64,000 bases of DNA from the NCBI RefSeq assembly GCF_016031615.1, contig NZ_JACYXC010000001.1, positions 1,116,001 through 1,180,000 of the forward strand, given 5' to 3'. Positions 32,258 to 42,876 of this stretch are shown here, in pieces. A program made the translations under genes and the position numbers. The first letter of the stretch is position 1. Every line of letters starts with the position of its first letter. This DNA is from Streptomyces pactum (GTDB taxonomy: Bacteria > Actinomycetota > Actinomycetes > Streptomycetales > Streptomycetaceae). Under the pieces are notes generated by a model. The model worked only from the letters and a program-made list of their open reading frames with translations, was not told where the DNA came from and made no database searches.

Positions 32258-32884
32258 TCAGGAGCCGGCCGCGCCCACCATCCGGAGCACCAGACCGGCG
32301 TAGAGGTCGCCGATCTCGTCCGGTGTGCGCCTCCCGTCCGGGGCGTACCAGCGCGCCACGTCGATGCAGAGCGAGAGCACGGCGAGGGTGGTGCCGGACA
32401 CGTCCGGGACGTCGAAGGCGCCGGAGCGCACCCCGTCCTCGATGATGGCGCGCACCGCCGCGTCGATCTCCCGCCGGCGGGCGGCGATCACGGTGTAGTG
32501 CTCCTCGCTGAGCGCCGCCAGCTCGTACTGGACCACCCGGGCCGTGGTGTGGTGCTCGGCGTGCCAGCGGACGAAGGAGCGCACCACGGCGGCCAGCCGC
32601 TCGGCCGGGGTGCCGCCGGCGTCGTCGGCCTCCCGGACGATCGCCAGGGCGAGCCGGTGGCCGACGCCGCTGATCTGGTAGAGCAGCTCTTCCTTGGTCT
32701 TGTAGTGGATGTAGAGGGCGGCGGGGCTCATGCCGGCGCGGCCGGCGATGTCGCGGGTGGTGGTCGCGTGGTAGCCGCGCTCGGCGAACGCCTCGACCGC
32801 GGCGGTCACCAGCCGCCGGGCGGCGTCCGGACTGATGTCGGCCCACGCCCCGGTGTTCTCGGTGTTGTTCGCCTCCGCACTCAT
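32258..32884 (-). CDS. TetR-family regulator of the MaoC gene
   Basis: 208 residues from the ATG at 32884. A TAGGGT box ends seven bases upstream, so the mRNA is probably leaderless and starts at the ATG. DNA-binding domain: FAERGYHATTTRDIAGRAGM then SPAALYIHYKTKEELLYQI. The sensor domain is of the type found in acyl-CoA-responsive TetRs. The same 15-base operator lies upstream of this gene and of MaoC, implying autoregulation and control of fatty-acid metabolism. It is convergent with MaoC. Confidence 0.93.
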   Translation of the reverse strand: MSAEANNTENTGAWADISPDAARRLVTAAVEAFAERGYHATTTRDIAGRAGMSPAALYIHYKTKEELLYQISGVGHRLALAIVREADDAGGTPAERLAAVVRSFVRWHAEHHTTARVVQYELAALSEEHYTVIAARRREIDAAVRAIIEDGVRSGAFDVPDVSGTTLAVLSLCIDVARWYAPDGRRTPDEIGDLYAGLVLRMVGAAGS

Positions 32885-32905
32885 GGCGGACACCCTACAG
32901 GGCGA

Positions 32906-32920
32906 TGAGCAAGCGCTTAG
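32906..32920. promoter_or_regulatory. TetR autoregulatory operator
   Basis: TGAGCAAGCGCTTAG, identical to the site before the MaoC gene. It lies at the -35 region of the leaderless TetR promoter, 21 bases upstream of the ATG. Confidence 0.85.
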
Positions 32921-33004
32921 GGCACGGGAGCGGCCGCCGGTCACGCGTCCGGGCCGGCGCCGGGCACGGCCGTCGGCCACGCGCCGGGCCGGCGCCGGGG
33001 GCGG

Positions 33005-34099
33005 TCAGAAGACGACCAGCGCCCGGCCGCCGCGCCCGGCGAGCATCGCGTCGAAGGCGGCCGGGATGTCCGCCAGCCCGATCCGGTCGGTGACCAGGGC
33101 CGACAGGTCCAGCCGCCCGGCGCGGACGTGCTCGGCGATCACCGGCAGGTCCACGGCGGGGTCACAGTCCCCGTAGACGCAGCCGGAGAGCGTACGGCCG
33201 AAGTAGAACAGCTCCAGCGCGGAGAAGGACACCTGCTGTTCCTTCCCGCCGATCCCGACCACCGTGGTGCGGCCGCCCCGGCGGGTGGCGGACCAGGCGG
33301 TGCGGATGGTGTCGGCGCGCCCCACGCACTCCACGGCCACGTCGATGCCGTGGCCGCCGGTCAGTCCGCGGATCCGCCGCGGCACCTCGGTGGCGAAGTC
33401 CTCCCCGGCGACCAGGAACTCGGTCGCCCCGGCGGCCCGGGCCAGTTCCTCCTTGGCCGCCGAGGCGTCGACCGCGACGACGGTGGACGCGCCGGCGAGC
33501 CGGGCGGACTGGAGCACCGCCAGCCCCACCCCGCCGATCCCGAAGACCGCGACCGACTCCTGCGCGGCGACCCGCGCCGAGTGGTGCACCGCCCCGTACC
33601 CGGTGAGGACCGCGCAGCCGAGCACCGCGGCATCGGTGAGCGGAATGCCCGGCGGCAGCGGCAGCACGGCCCGCTCGGGGACCACCGTCTCCTCGGCGAA
33701 GACCGCGGTGCCCAGGCCGGGGTGGAGCGGCGTGCCGTCGGCGGCGAGCGTGGCGTAGGGGGCCGCGGCGCCGGCCGCCGCGTCGGTGCAGAGCCAGGGT
33801 TCACCGAGACCGCAGTAGTGGCAGGCGCGGCAGGCCGGCGCCCAGTTGAGGACCACCGGATCGCCGGGCGCCACCGCGGTCACCCCCGCCCCGACCGCCA
33901 CCACCGTGCCGGCCCCCTCGTGGCCGAGGACGGCGGGCACGGGCTGGCGCAGGGTGCCGTTGGACAGCGACAGGTCGGAGTGGCAGACCCCGGCGGCGAC
34001 GAGCCGTATCCGGACCTGGCCGGGGCCGGGCTCCGGCAGCACGATGTCGGCGATGCGCAGCGGGGCGTTGACGGCGGGCAGGACTGCGGCGCGGACCAT
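33005..34099 (-). CDS. zinc-dependent medium-chain alcohol dehydrogenase
   Basis: 364 residues from an ATG with GAGGAGAG upstream. Catalytic zinc ligands Cys39 (GVCHSD) and His60-Glu61 (GHEGAG); structural zinc cysteines 90, 93, 96 and 104. The NAD-binding motif is VFGIGGVGLAVLQSARLAG. It falls in the class III/mycothiol- or NDMA-dependent-like group of MDR alcohol dehydrogenases, which oxidise alcohols to aldehydes. The aldehyde dehydrogenase directly upstream in the same direction would take the product to the acid, so the pair likely works as one pathway. Confidence 0.94.
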   Translation of the reverse strand: MVRAAVLPAVNAPLRIADIVLPEPGPGQVRIRLVAAGVCHSDLSLSNGTLRQPVPAVLGHEGAGTVVAVGAGVTAVAPGDPVVLNWAPACRACHYCGLGEPWLCTDAAAGAAAPYATLAADGTPLHPGLGTAVFAEETVVPERAVLPLPPGIPLTDAAVLGCAVLTGYGAVHHSARVAAQESVAVFGIGGVGLAVLQSARLAGASTVVAVDASAAKEELARAAGATEFLVAGEDFATEVPRRIRGLTGGHGIDVAVECVGRADTIRTAWSATRRGGRTTVVGIGGKEQQVSFSALELFYFGRTLSGCVYGDCDPAVDLPVIAEHVRAGRLDLSALVTDRIGLADIPAAFDAMLAGRGGRALVVF

Positions 34100-34330
34100 G
34101 ACTCTCCTCGGACGGGGCGGCGGCGGACGGGCGGGCTGACGGCCGGACGGGCGGTCGGTCTGACGGCCGGAGGGCCGGAGGGCGTACGGGCCCGGCCGGT
34201 GGGAAACCCGACGGTCGGTGTGTTCCGGGGACCCGCCCGGGCCGGCCCCCCACCCGGGCCCTCCCGGCTCAGGCCGGCACCCGCCCGGGCCAGGCACCCG
34301 GGCGAGTGCGCACCCGGCCGACCCCACCGG

Positions 34331-35761
<1,431 letters not shown>

Positions 35762-35846
35762 GGTCACCCTCCCGTGCGGCAGCTTGGTCTGCCGCCAACC
35801 TAACGCCGGTGGTCCGGGCTGACCAGGGCGCCCGGGGTGCCCTCGA

Positions 35847-36493
35847 TCACGTCACCCCGGCGGTCGGCCGGACGTCCGTGAGGTGTGCGAAGACCACGAT
35901 GTTGGCGGCGTAGCCGCGTTCCCGGTGGAACGTTCCGCCGCAGGTGAGCAGCCGCAGTTCCGGACGCCCGCGGGAACCGTAGACGCGGGTGTCGGGGAAG
36001 CGGGACTTGTCGAAGGTGCGGACCGCGTCCACGGTGAAGACGGCGGTGCGCCGGTCCGCCCGCACCACCTCGATCTCATCGCCGCGGTCCAGGTCGTCCA
36101 GGTTGAGGAAGACCGCCGGGCCGGTCGGGGTGTCCCGGTGCCCCACGATCACCGCGGTGCCCCGCTCGCCGGGCGCGGGCCCGTGCTCGTACCAGCCGGC
36201 CAGCCGGGCCTCCTCCACCGGCGGCGTCCGCAGCCGCCCCCGCCGGTCCCGGCCGAGGCCGGTGAGCGGGGCCTCCAGCGCGAGGCCGGGGATGGCGATC
36301 GCGGTCGCCGGCGCGTACGGCAGCGGGGGTGTGCCGGGGCGGCCGGCCCGGGGGCGGGGGCCGGCGGCCCGGTCGTGGCCCGGTGGAGCGACCAGCCGCC
36401 CGCGGCGAGGACCGCGACCGCGACCGCCGTCAGCAGCGGGCGGCGGACGCGTCCCGGCCCACGCCTCCCGGACGGCCGGTCATGCGGCGCCAT
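35847..36493 (-). pseudogene. class F sortase, split by a frameshift
   Basis: The N-terminal part from an ATG at 36493 encodes a short basic head and a membrane helix (LLTAVAVAVLAAGG). It leads in one frame to about 36330. The catalytic part continues in another frame with PLPYAPATAIAIPGL, then VIVGHRDT (catalytic His), LRLLTCGG (catalytic Cys) and the Arg-containing HRERGYAANIVVF. Joining the two needs one extra base among the G runs at 36325-36360. Repaired length would be about 215 residues, normal for class F. Sortases of this class are usually cell-envelope transpeptidases of unclear substrate. The start overlaps the end of the upstream gene by 14 bases. Confidence 0.82.
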
Positions 36494-37435
36494 GGGTGCG
36501 GCGGCGGGCCCGGCGGACCAGGTGGAAGCCGGCCCCGGCGGCGACGCCGGCCGCCAGGGTCCCGGTGAGCACGGCCGTCGCGGGGCTGCCGGAGCCGCCG
36601 TCGGCCGTCCCGCCGCCACCGGCGCCGACCGGGCCGTTCAGCGGGGCGCCGGTGTCGGTGTGGGCCCGGGCCGGGTCGCTCGTGGTCAGCTCCGCCGCGC
36701 GGTCGGTGGTCCGCCGGGGGGCGGCCCCGTCCGCCGTTCCGGCCTCGTCCGCCGGGGCCCGGCCGGTGCCACCGGTGCCCGGGCCGTCGGCGCCGGGCAG
36801 GCTGCCGGCCGGGCCCTCGGCGTCCTCGTCCGTCCCGTCGCGGCCCTGGGGCCGGACGGTGCCGGTGGCGGTGCCGTCCTCGTCCCGGTCCTCGTCGCGG
36901 GCCCCGGCCTGGGGGCAGGGCGGCCCCGGGGGCGGCGTCCGCGCCGCCGGGGGGCGGCCTGCGGCCCGTCCTGCCCGGCGGACGGGCGCGGGGCGGCGGC
37001 GGTGCGGTCCCCGCAGTCCACCCGGAACACCTTCTGCCCGGCCTGGCCGGACTCGCCGTCCAGGTGCCAGGCCAGCTTGTACCGGCCGTCCGGCAGCGAC
37101 AGTTCCTCGGTGCGTCCGAGACCGCCGGCCAGGCTGATGCCGCCGGACAGACCGCCGACCTCGACGTCCGCCCCCAGCGGGAAGATCGCGTAGGCGACCT
37201 CCTGGACCGCCCCGAAGTCCTTGCCGAGCAGGTAGAACCGGCAGACCCTGGACTCGTCCCGCGCGGCGGACAGGGGGGTGCCGACGCTGCGGACCTTGAC
37301 GTCGCCGTGGTCACCCGGCGTCGCGGCGGCCACCGGGGTGGCGGTGAGGAGGGCGGCGCCGGCGCAGGCCAGGGCGGCGAGGGCGGCCGCGCCCGGACGG
37401 CCCCCGGGGACGGCGGGGAGAACTGAGGTGGTCAC
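36480..37435 (-). pseudogene. secreted, C-terminally membrane-anchored protein, split by a frameshift
   Basis: Starts at a GTG at 37435 with AAGGAG upstream and a signal peptide ending PVAAATP. A folded N-terminal domain of about 110 residues has two cysteines (SRVCRFYLLG and FRVDCGD). In the original frame the sequence degenerates after GQDGPQAAP. One frame over, it continues as an acidic Gly/Asp/Thr linker (DEDRDEDGTATG) to a terminal helix AVLTGTLAAGVAAGAGF plus basic tail and a TGA at 36480. One base added to the G run at 36949-36954 would join them. There is no LPxTG-like motif. Tight overlap with the class F sortase suggests the two work together. Confidence 0.78.
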
Positions 37436-37945
37436 GCGGTGCTCCTTCACGCCCGTGCGGGCTGGTATCCGTGCGGTGCGGTCACCTGACAACCTGTCAC
37501 GCACGGACCGGCGGCGGCCGGTACGACCGTGCCGAAGAGCCGATAATCCCTCCATCAGCCCACACGGAACCCTCCCGCGCCGCACCCCCCGCCGGTCCCC
37601 CGGCCCGCCGCCCGCCCGGCCGCGCACCGGCCCTGCGGCGCCGGCACCCCGTCCTGCCGACCGGACGGCCGCCGCTCGTCCTGCTCCCGGACACGCGCCC
37701 GCCCGCCCCGCCGACCTCGGGCCGGGGGGCCCGGTCGCCCACCCCGCCGCCCGGACCGGCAGCGGCGGCCCACCCAGCCCACGGACCGGCAGCGGCGGCC
37801 CACCGGCCGACCGGTCCGCCGGTGCGCCCCCCCGCGCGGCACCGGCGCGCGTCCGGCACGGCCCGGGCGGGCCGGCGTACCGCGCCGGCCCCGGGACGCC
37901 CGGCGCGCGGGCGTACGGCCGCCCCCGGCCGGGCCGGGCGGCGGG
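37436..37945. other. gene-free region upstream of the sortase partner gene
   Basis: A 22-base direct repeat (37753-37774 and 37783-37804, starting GGACCGGCAGCGGCGGCCCA) is the only structure I can support. The A/T-richer part near 37470-37510 probably holds the promoter for the secreted protein. No coding frame is convincing. Confidence 0.5.
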
Positions 37946-38584
37946 TCAGTCGAGCACGCCGGCGAGATAGCCGCGGAGCATCTCCTTGGTCTCCGCCACG
38001 ATCACCGGGTCACCCGCCGGATCGACCCGGAAGGCCAGCTTCAGCAGGGTGTCGGCGGTCTCCACGGCGAGCAGCACGGCCGTCCGGAGCCGCTCCGTGG
38101 GCCCGCCCCCGGACGGCCCGTCCGTCAGGTCCAGCCGGCCGGCGAGCAGGTCGTACAGCCGGTCGGCCACCAGATGGTTGGGCTGGTCGGAGGGCGCGGT
38201 GGCGGGCACCGGCATGCCGAACTCGACCAGGCCGAAGCCGGGGGCCCCGCGCTTCATCGCCAGGTACTCGTCGATCACCACGTCCATGACCTGCCGCCAG
38301 TCCCCGGGGACCGGGTCGGGGCCGGGGGCGGCCAGCCGGGCCTCGATGCGGGCGACGTACTCGTCCAGGTTGCGCCGGGCCAGCGCCTCGGCCATCGCCC
38401 GCTTGTTGTCGAAGAAGCGGTAGACCGAACCGATGGGCACCCCGGCGCGCTCGGCGACGGCGCGGGTGCTCAGGTCCTCGTATCCGGTCTCGTCGAGCAG
38501 TTCGGCGCAGGCGTCGAGGATCCTGCCGAGACGTTCGGCGCTGCGCCGTTGCACCGGCACGCGGCGGAGGTTCGATGTGGACAC
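37946..38584 (-). CDS. TetR-family regulator, divergent from hmgA
   Basis: 212 residues from a GTG at 38584. GGAGG lies very close to that start, so an earlier GTG a few codons upstream is also possible. DNA-binding domain: LLDETGYEDLSTRAVAERAG then PIGSVYRFFDNKRAMAEAL. It is divergent from homogentisate dioxygenase, with a 9-base-arm palindrome in the gap, so it is likely the repressor of tyrosine/homogentisate breakdown. The ligand is unknown. Confidence 0.9.
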   Translation of the reverse strand: MSTSNLRRVPVQRRSAERLGRILDACAELLDETGYEDLSTRAVAERAGVPIGSVYRFFDNKRAMAEALARRNLDEYVARIEARLAAPGPDPVPGDWRQVMDVVIDEYLAMKRGAPGFGLVEFGMPVPATAPSDQPNHLVADRLYDLLAGRLDLTDGPSGGGPTERLRTAVLLAVETADTLLKLAFRVDPAGDPVIVAETKEMLRGYLAGVLD

Positions 38585-38633
38585 CCCTCCATCCTGCCTG
38601 GTCCGCACCGTGTCGTTGACGCGCGCCCGGAGT

Positions 38634-38657
38634 ATTCCTATGGTCATACATAGGAAT
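38634..38657. promoter_or_regulatory. palindromic operator between TetR and hmgA
   Basis: Arms ATTCCTATG (38634-38642) and CATAGGAAT (38649-38657) are perfect complements around GTCATA. The site ends 23 bases before the hmgA ATG and so overlaps its promoter or start region. Confidence 0.85.
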
Positions 38658-38680
38658 CGTTGGAGCGGCGGGAGTACGCG

Positions 38681-40042
38681 ATGAGCGGCACGAGCACCGG
38701 GCACGAGCAGGCACGGAAGACGGCCGAGGGGCTGGAGTACCTCTCCGGGTTCGGGAACGAGCACAGCAGCGAGGCCGTTCCCGGCGCGCTGCCGGTGGGG
38801 CGGAACTCCCCGCAGCGGGCCCCGCTGGGGCTGTACGCCGAGCAGCTCAGCGGCAGCGCCTTCACCGAACCGCGGCGGAACAACCGCCGCTCCTGGCTGT
38901 ACCGCATCCGCCCCTCGGCCGCGCACCCGCCGTTCGTCCAGGTCGGCAACGGGGCACTGGCCGGCGCGCCGTTCGGTGGCGCCGAGGGCGCCGTGCCCGA
39001 CCCCAACCGGCTGCGCTGGGACCCGCTGCCGGACCCGGCCGAGGGCACCGATTTCCTGGCCGGACTGTGGACCCTGGGCGGCAACGGCGACGCCACCCAG
39101 CGCACCGGCATGGCCGTCCACCTGTACGCCGCGAACGCCTCGATGACCGGCCGGGTGTTCAGCGACGCCGACGGCGAGCTGCTGATCGTGCCGCAGCAGG
39201 GCGGGCTGCTGCTGCGCACCGAGTTCGGTCTGCTCGCCGTGGCGCCGGGCCAGGTGGCGCTGGTCCCGCGCGGGGTGCGGTTCCGGGTGGAGCTGACCGA
39301 CCCGGCGCCCGGGGCGGTCGCCCGCGGTTACGTCTGCGAGAACTACGGGCAGCCCTTCGTCCTCCCCGACCTGGGGCCGATCGGCGCCAACGGCCTGGCC
39401 AACCCGCGGGACTTCCTCGCCCCGGTGGCCGCCTACGAGGACGTCGAGGGCCCGGTGGAGGTGATCAACAAGTTCTGCGGGAACCTGTGGTCGGCCACCT
39501 ACGACCACTCGCCGCTGGACGTGGTGGCCTGGCACGGCAACTACGTGCCGTACGTGTACGACCTGCGGCGCTTCAACGTCATCGGCTCGATCAGCTACGA
39601 CCACCCGGACCCGTCGATCTTCACCGTGCTGACCTCGCCGTCGGACACCCCCGGGCTGGCCGGGGTGGACTTCGTGGTCTTCGCGCCCCGCTGGCTGGTC
39701 GGTGAGGACACCTTCCGCCCGCCGTACTTCCACCGGAACGTGATGAGCGAGTACATGGGGCTGATCGAGGGCGCCTACGACGCCAAGACGGCCGGCAAGG
39801 GCGGCTTCGTGCCCGGCGGCGGCTCGCTGCACAACATGATGTCCGCGCACGGGCCGGACCGGGAGACCTTCGACCGGGCCAGCGCGGCGGAGCTGGTCCC
39901 GCAGAAGGTGGACGACGGGCTGGCCTTCATGTTCGAGACCCGCTGGCCGGTGACGCTGACCCGGCAGGCGGCCGAGGCCGGCCACCTCCAGGCACGGTAC
40001 GACGACGTGTGGCAGGGTCTGGAGCGCCACTTCCGTCCCTGA
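38681..40042 (+). CDS. hmgA: homogentisate 1,2-dioxygenase
   Basis: 453 residues from an ATG with GCGGGAG upstream. The start (YLSGFGNEHSSEAVPGALPV) and GRNSPQRAPLGLYAEQLSG are diagnostic of the enzyme. Iron ligands correspond to His351 and Glu357 in PYFHRNVMSEYMGL and the His of SAHGPD near residue 390. It opens the aromatic ring of homogentisate to maleylacetoacetate in tyrosine and phenylalanine degradation. The GntR gene follows by 17 bases in the same direction. Confidence 0.98.
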   Translation: MSGTSTGHEQARKTAEGLEYLSGFGNEHSSEAVPGALPVGRNSPQRAPLGLYAEQLSGSAFTEPRRNNRRSWLYRIRPSAAHPPFVQVGNGALAGAPFGGAEGAVPDPNRLRWDPLPDPAEGTDFLAGLWTLGGNGDATQRTGMAVHLYAANASMTGRVFSDADGELLIVPQQGGLLLRTEFGLLAVAPGQVALVPRGVRFRVELTDPAPGAVARGYVCENYGQPFVLPDLGPIGANGLANPRDFLAPVAAYEDVEGPVEVINKFCGNLWSATYDHSPLDVVAWHGNYVPYVYDLRRFNVIGSISYDHPDPSIFTVLTSPSDTPGLAGVDFVVFAPRWLVGEDTFRPPYFHRNVMSEYMGLIEGAYDAKTAGKGGFVPGGGSLHNMMSAHGPDRETFDRASAAELVPQKVDDGLAFMFETRWPVTLTRQAAEAGHLQARYDDVWQGLERHFRP

Positions 40043-40059
40043 CCGTGACCGGAGGCCAC

Positions 40060-40809
40060 GTGACCACCTTCGCCCCCGACTCACTCGCCCTGAACCGCAA
40101 GCTCCCGCTCTGGTACCAGGTCTCGCAGTCGCTGCGCGCCTCGATACTCGGCCGCCGCCCGCAGGACCCGCTGCGGCTGCCGACCGAGGACCGGCTCGCC
40201 GAGCACTACGGTGTCAGCGTGCTCACCATGCGTCAGGCGCTCAAGGAGCTGGAGAGCGAGGGTCTGATCAGCCGGCACCGGCGGCGCGGCACGTTCATCG
40301 AACCCAGCGCCCGGCGCGGTGCGCCGGTGCGGCTGCTGGGTTCGGTGGACGCCATCGTCGCCCAGCAGTCCGGGGAGCGTACCGAGGTGCTGGGGCACGG
40401 CCCGGAGCCGGTGCCGCCCGAGCTGGCCGAGCACTTCCCCGGGCTGGACGAGGCGGTGGCGTACCGCCGGCTGCGCTCCGACGAGCGCACCGGCGAGCCC
40501 ACCAACTGGGCGGAGAACCTCGTCCGGCCCGAACTGGCGGACCGCATCGACCTCGACGACCTGACGCGCTGGCCGATGACCAAGGTGCTGCGGGACGTGG
40601 TGGGGGTGCGGATCAGCCGGATCACCGACACCGTGGAGGCCCGGCTCGCGGACCCGGAGACCGCCCGGCTGCTCGACGTCCCGCTGCTCAGCCCGATCCT
40701 GCACTACACGGGCCTCACCTACGACGAGGCGGGGCGCGTGGTGGACGTGGCGCGCATCCGGTACCGGGGCGACCGGTTCTCCTTCACCGTGACGCTGGAG
40801 GCGCACTGA
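40060..40809 (+). CDS. GntR/HutC-family regulator with UTRA domain
   Basis: 249 residues from a GTG with GGAGG four bases upstream. The N-terminal winged helix reads LPTEDRLAEHYGVSVLTMRQALKELESEGL; a UTRA ligand-binding fold occupies about residues 95-245, ending RFSFTVTLEAH. It sits 17 bases after hmgA and so is co-transcribed. It may give effector-dependent control of aromatic catabolism in addition to the TetR upstream, or control a distant target. Confidence 0.92.
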   Translation: MTTFAPDSLALNRKLPLWYQVSQSLRASILGRRPQDPLRLPTEDRLAEHYGVSVLTMRQALKELESEGLISRHRRRGTFIEPSARRGAPVRLLGSVDAIVAQQSGERTEVLGHGPEPVPPELAEHFPGLDEAVAYRRLRSDERTGEPTNWAENLVRPELADRIDLDDLTRWPMTKVLRDVVGVRISRITDTVEARLADPETARLLDVPLLSPILHYTGLTYDEAGRVVDVARIRYRGDRFSFTVTLEAH

Positions 40810-41458
40810 CCTCCCCGCCCCGCCCCGCCCGGCGCGTCGCCCGGCCCCCTGGCCGGGCGGCGGCCTTTCCCGGCGGCGGCCCGGACACCACCGCGGCGCG
40901 GCGGCGGAGAAGCCCGCGGCACGAGGCACCGGCCCCGGAGGCACCACAGGTCCCGAGCGTGAAAGCTCCCGGGCGCGAGAGTCCGGGGGCGAAAGCGGCG
41001 GGTGCGAGGGGGTCGGGGCGCGACGGCCCGCGGACATGACGGCGGCACACCGGCCGCGGGAGGCATCGCCGTGGTGGACCCGACGGTGGCAGCGGCACGA
41101 CCGAGGATGCCGGACCGGCAGCGGGTACGGCGGCGGTACGGGGGGCCGTCAGCGGCGCGGCGGCAGCGGTACGGCGGACCGCCGGCGGCGCGGCGGCGGT
41201 GTCACGGCGGCGACGCGCCGGGCCGGGCTGGGCCGGGAATTACTCGCGGCCGAAGGCGGACCGGTGGAACCGGCGGCCGCCGGGGCGCACCGGAGCCGGG
41301 GCGTACCGGTACGGCGGTGGAAGGGATCATCCCGGGCCGGGGAGCGGGCGACGACTCACCCCGGACGGACAGCGCGGAACGACCGGCTGGAGCGAGGCCG
41401 GCTTTCCCCTGGTGCCCGGGATGATCGATGAATCGAACGTGCTGCGGACGCCCGAGGG
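40810..41458. other. gene-free region, about 650 bases
   Basis: Low-complexity GC-rich sequence with many GGCGGTACGG-type words. Short frames exist on the plus strand but none has a ribosome site or recognisable composition. I see no RNA gene. Confidence 0.5.
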
Positions 41459-41722
41459 CTAGCCGCGGTTACCGAACAGGGAACGCCTCAGCCGCCGCAA
41501 CGGGGCGAACAACGACACCCTCGCGGTGCGGCTGTCCCTGACGCGCTGGTGGTCGCGGGCGGTGAGCTCCCGCATCAGCACGGTGGCCCCCTCCGCCTCC
41601 CGCCGGGGCACGGCAGGGCCGCCCAGCACCGCGAGATGGCGGTCGAGGCGCGCACTGGACGCACCGCTCCCGCACGTGATGGCAGGCACCCGTGGCCTGC
41701 TCCTGACCGTTATCTGCTCCAT
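41459..41722 (-). CDS. small uncharacterised protein
   Basis: 87 residues from an ATG at 41722 with GGGGAG eight bases upstream and an A/T-richer promoter region before it. The N-terminus MEQITVRSRPRVPAITCGS, then ARLDRHLAVLGGPAVPRREA, looks like a compact conserved streptomycete small protein rather than random frame. It is basic and has one cysteine. No domain can be assigned. Support is codon bias, the start signal and isolation from other genes. Confidence 0.6.
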   Translation of the reverse strand: MEQITVRSRPRVPAITCGSGASSARLDRHLAVLGGPAVPRREAEGATVLMRELTARDHQRVRDSRTARVSLFAPLRRLRRSLFGNRG

Positions 41723-41861
41723 GACACTCCCCACCCGTACGAAGACACCCGCCCCGGGCAGAGTAACCCTACCTCCCCGAGTCGTCACCCGTGCATCCAA
41801 GGTCGTGGATTCACCGCGCCGTCAAGGGCGTTGACAGCGGTTTCGGCACGGATTCGCCGGA

Positions 41862-41895
41862 CGGGGCCCCGGCCGTCCTTCCGGCCGGGGCCCCG
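41862..41895 (-). terminator. terminator of the SGNH esterase gene
   Basis: Perfect 14-base arms CGGGGCCCCGGCCG (41862-41875) and CGGCCGGGGCCCCG (41882-41895) with a 6-base loop, about 33 bases beyond the esterase stop. Confidence 0.75.
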
Positions 41896-41927
41896 CGCCG
41901 CACGTCCGCGCCGGTGGCGCGGCGGGC

Positions 41928-42749
41928 TCAGGCGGCCGAGCGGAACGCCGGCAGGTAGCCGCCGGACTGGCCGGAGGCGGTGGGGTGGTACGAGTCACCG
42001 ATGTTCAGCCAGTTCACGCTGTGCAGCCACGGGTTGCTGGAGCAGATCTCGTGCCCGGTGAAGGTGCCCCGGACGTCGGCGAAGGTGAAGCCGTTCTCCG
42101 CGACCTGCTTGGCGATGACCGAGTTGAGCAGGTCGGAGGCGCTGTTGATGGCGGCGCGCTTGGTCTCGCTCAGCCCGGCGACGCAGCCGCCGCCGAGCTG
42201 GTAGAAGCGCGGGTAGCCGAGCACGACCACGCGGGCGTTGGGCGCCTTGGCGCGGATGGTGTCGTAGGTGGTGTTCAGCTTGCCCGGCAGGGTGTTGCTG
42301 ACGTAGGAGCGGGCCTGGTTGATCCGGTCCAGACAGCCGCTGTCGGTGCTGAGCACACAGGTGGTCATGACGTCCGCGAATCCGGCGTCGTTGCCGCCGA
42401 CACTGAGGCTGACCAGGCCGGTTCCGGTGTTGAGCGGGCCGAGCTGCTTGGCCAGGACGTCATCGGTCTTCGCGCCGGAACACGCGGTGAAGCTGAAGGA
42501 GGAGGGGGAGTTCGCGGCGGCCCACAGCACCGGGTACGCCTTGGTGCTGCGCTTGCAGTCCCCGCTGCCGCTGTCGTAGCTCCCGGCCCCGACGCCCGAG
42601 GAGTACGAGTCGCCGAGCGCGACGTAGGCGGGCGCGGCCGCGGCCTCCGAGGCCTGAGCGGCGCCGGCGCCGGACAGGCCGACGACGGACCCGAGGACGA
42701 GCGCGCCGGCGACACTCATCAGCCGGGGGAGGATACGAGGCAGTCTCAT
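41928..42749 (-). CDS. secreted SGNH/GDSL esterase-lipase
   Basis: 273 residues from an ATG with AAGGAG upstream. Signal peptide of about 33 residues ending AQAS. Catalytic Ser48 in ALGDSYSSG (block I), oxyanion-site Asn in VGGNDAGF (block III), and Asp252/His255 in GDSYHPT (block V). Six cysteines suggest disulfides, as in the Streptomyces scabies esterase and related lipases. It should hydrolyse ester bonds outside the cell; natural substrate unknown. Divergent from the S8 protease. Confidence 0.95.
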   Translation of the reverse strand: MRLPRILPRLMSVAGALVLGSVVGLSGAGAAQASEAAAAPAYVALGDSYSSGVGAGSYDSGSGDCKRSTKAYPVLWAAANSPSSFSFTACSGAKTDDVLAKQLGPLNTGTGLVSLSVGGNDAGFADVMTTCVLSTDSGCLDRINQARSYVSNTLPGKLNTTYDTIRAKAPNARVVVLGYPRFYQLGGGCVAGLSETKRAAINSASDLLNSVIAKQVAENGFTFADVRGTFTGHEICSSNPWLHSVNWLNIGDSYHPTASGQSGGYLPAFRSAA

Positions 42750-42858
42750 CAAGTCTCCTTCAGCAGGCCACTGCTGGCTTTGTTTCGGGGGGATCACCCC
42801 GGCGACGGGGCGAACCGGTACAGACCGTCACCCGGGCCGCCTCGACCGTTGCGGCGGA

Positions 42859-42876
42859 ATGACATGGCTATGTCAT
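42859..42876. promoter_or_regulatory. palindrome between esterase and protease genes
   Basis: ATGACAT-GGCT-ATGTCAT with perfect 7-base arms lies in the A/T-rich divergent region, 110 bases from the esterase start and 156 from the protease start. It may be a shared operator; no cognate regulator is nearby. Confidence 0.55.

Noticed and set aside
40984..41462. Overlapping plus-strand frames of 87-140 codons
   Set aside because: All are Gly/Arg low-complexity, lack ribosome sites and share the same DNA in several frames, as expected for noncoding high-GC sequence.
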